Part shown: positions 63,641 to 64,000 of the stretch, piece after piece
How positions within the stretch are numbered: position 1 is the first letter of the stretch
How the letters are laid out: each line of letters begins with the position of its first letter
NCBI GenBank assembly: GCA_023055355.1
Contig: JALJCS010000035.1
Span: 2,976,001 to 3,040,000, forward strand
Direction of reading: 5' to 3'
Length of the DNA: 64,000 bases
DNA from: Agelaius tricolor
Lineage: Eukaryota; Chordata; Aves; Passeriformes; Icteridae
Made by a program: the position numbers and the translations under genes
The notes under the pieces: generated by a model
Databases searched by the model: none
Told to the model about the DNA's origin: nothing
The model's input: the letters and a program-made list of their open reading frames with translations, nothing else

Positions 63641-64000
63641 AGGTGGGTCCTGGGGCCTCTCAGCGCTGCTGGAGCTGCTGGTATTTGTAGTTTGGAGCCG
63701 CTCTAAAGCTCGGGATCGCCTGCGAAGAGCGGTTTTAGGCCGATCCACTAGAGGGAAGCTGAAGGCAGCCCCAGGAATGGCCACAGGCGCTGTATCGGGG
63801 GCATTTGGTGTGAAACCCAAAGCTTCAGCCCAAAGGGATGTGATTAAATCCGCTAATCGGCCGGTGGGATGCGGGGAGGAGGATGAGCCAGGCGGGGATC
63901 CCTGCGGGAATTCCTGCGGTGCGGGACAGTGCCGTGGGGACGGGGAGATCCCAGCCGGGCTGCGGGACGGGACCTGCGGGCACAGCGCGGCTGAGCGGCA
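63640..64000 (-). promoter_or_regulatory. GC-rich region upstream of FN3K, probable promoter, cut by window edge
   Basis: CpGs become frequent from about 63660 (CGCTCTAAAGCTCGGGATCGC) and dense near 63850-64000. The region lies 260-620 bp upstream of the FN3K start codon. It also holds a CTCF-like core (CCACTAGAGGGAAG at 63745-63758). It might equally serve a transcript beyond the right edge. Confidence 0.5.

Overview
This is a 64 kb piece of a vertebrate nuclear genome, most likely a bird and probably a songbird. Coding sequence is broken into short exons with canonical GT-AG introns. Truncated CR1 LINE fragments ending in typical avian 3' sequence are scattered through it. The three genes and their order (FN3K, TBCD, and ZNF750 nested in TBCD) match the conserved amniote block at human 17q25.3. 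No bacterial, plasmid or phage feature is present.

Layout. TBCD (tubulin folding cofactor D) lies on the minus strand. Its start codon is at 54443 and its first 14 coding exons run leftwards to 2360. They encode about 491 N-terminal residues, and the rest of the gene is off the left edge. All 13 introns have canonical borders and consistent phases. Intron 13 (2517-26468, about 24 kb) contains ZNF750 on the opposite strand: two coding exons at 20711-22134 and 22541-23249 (710 aa), a probable non-coding first exon ending at 16100, and a probable poly(A) signal near 24199. FN3K (fructosamine-3-kinase) is upstream of TBCD on the same strand, with six coding exons from 63376 down to 57842 (309 aa, complete). 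GC-rich promoter-like sequence lies at TBCD exon 1 (about 54270-54860) and at the right edge upstream of FN3K (about 63640-64000).

The genes do not form a pathway. FN3K repairs glycated protein lysines, TBCD is a tubulin assembly chaperone, and ZNF750 is an epithelial differentiation transcription factor. What links them is conserved synteny, plus the nesting of ZNF750, which forces sense-antisense transcription through the TBCD intron.

The rest is intron or intergenic DNA, unusually rich in tandem repeats: a 28-bp array at 7.1 kb, a 110-bp array at 27.1 kb, a 101-114-bp array at 31.7-33.4 kb touching the TBCD exon 10 acceptor, a 22-bp array at 38.6 kb, a 50-bp array at 39.1 kb, an AT pentamer array at 48.4-49.2 kb, and a 74-bp G-rich array at 54.9-55.8 kb. 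Most long open frames outside the three genes are by-products of these arrays. I see no previously undescribed biological system. The most interesting items are the acceptor-derived minisatellite, the long hairpin formed by a dispersed repeat, and the G-rich array beside the TBCD promoter.
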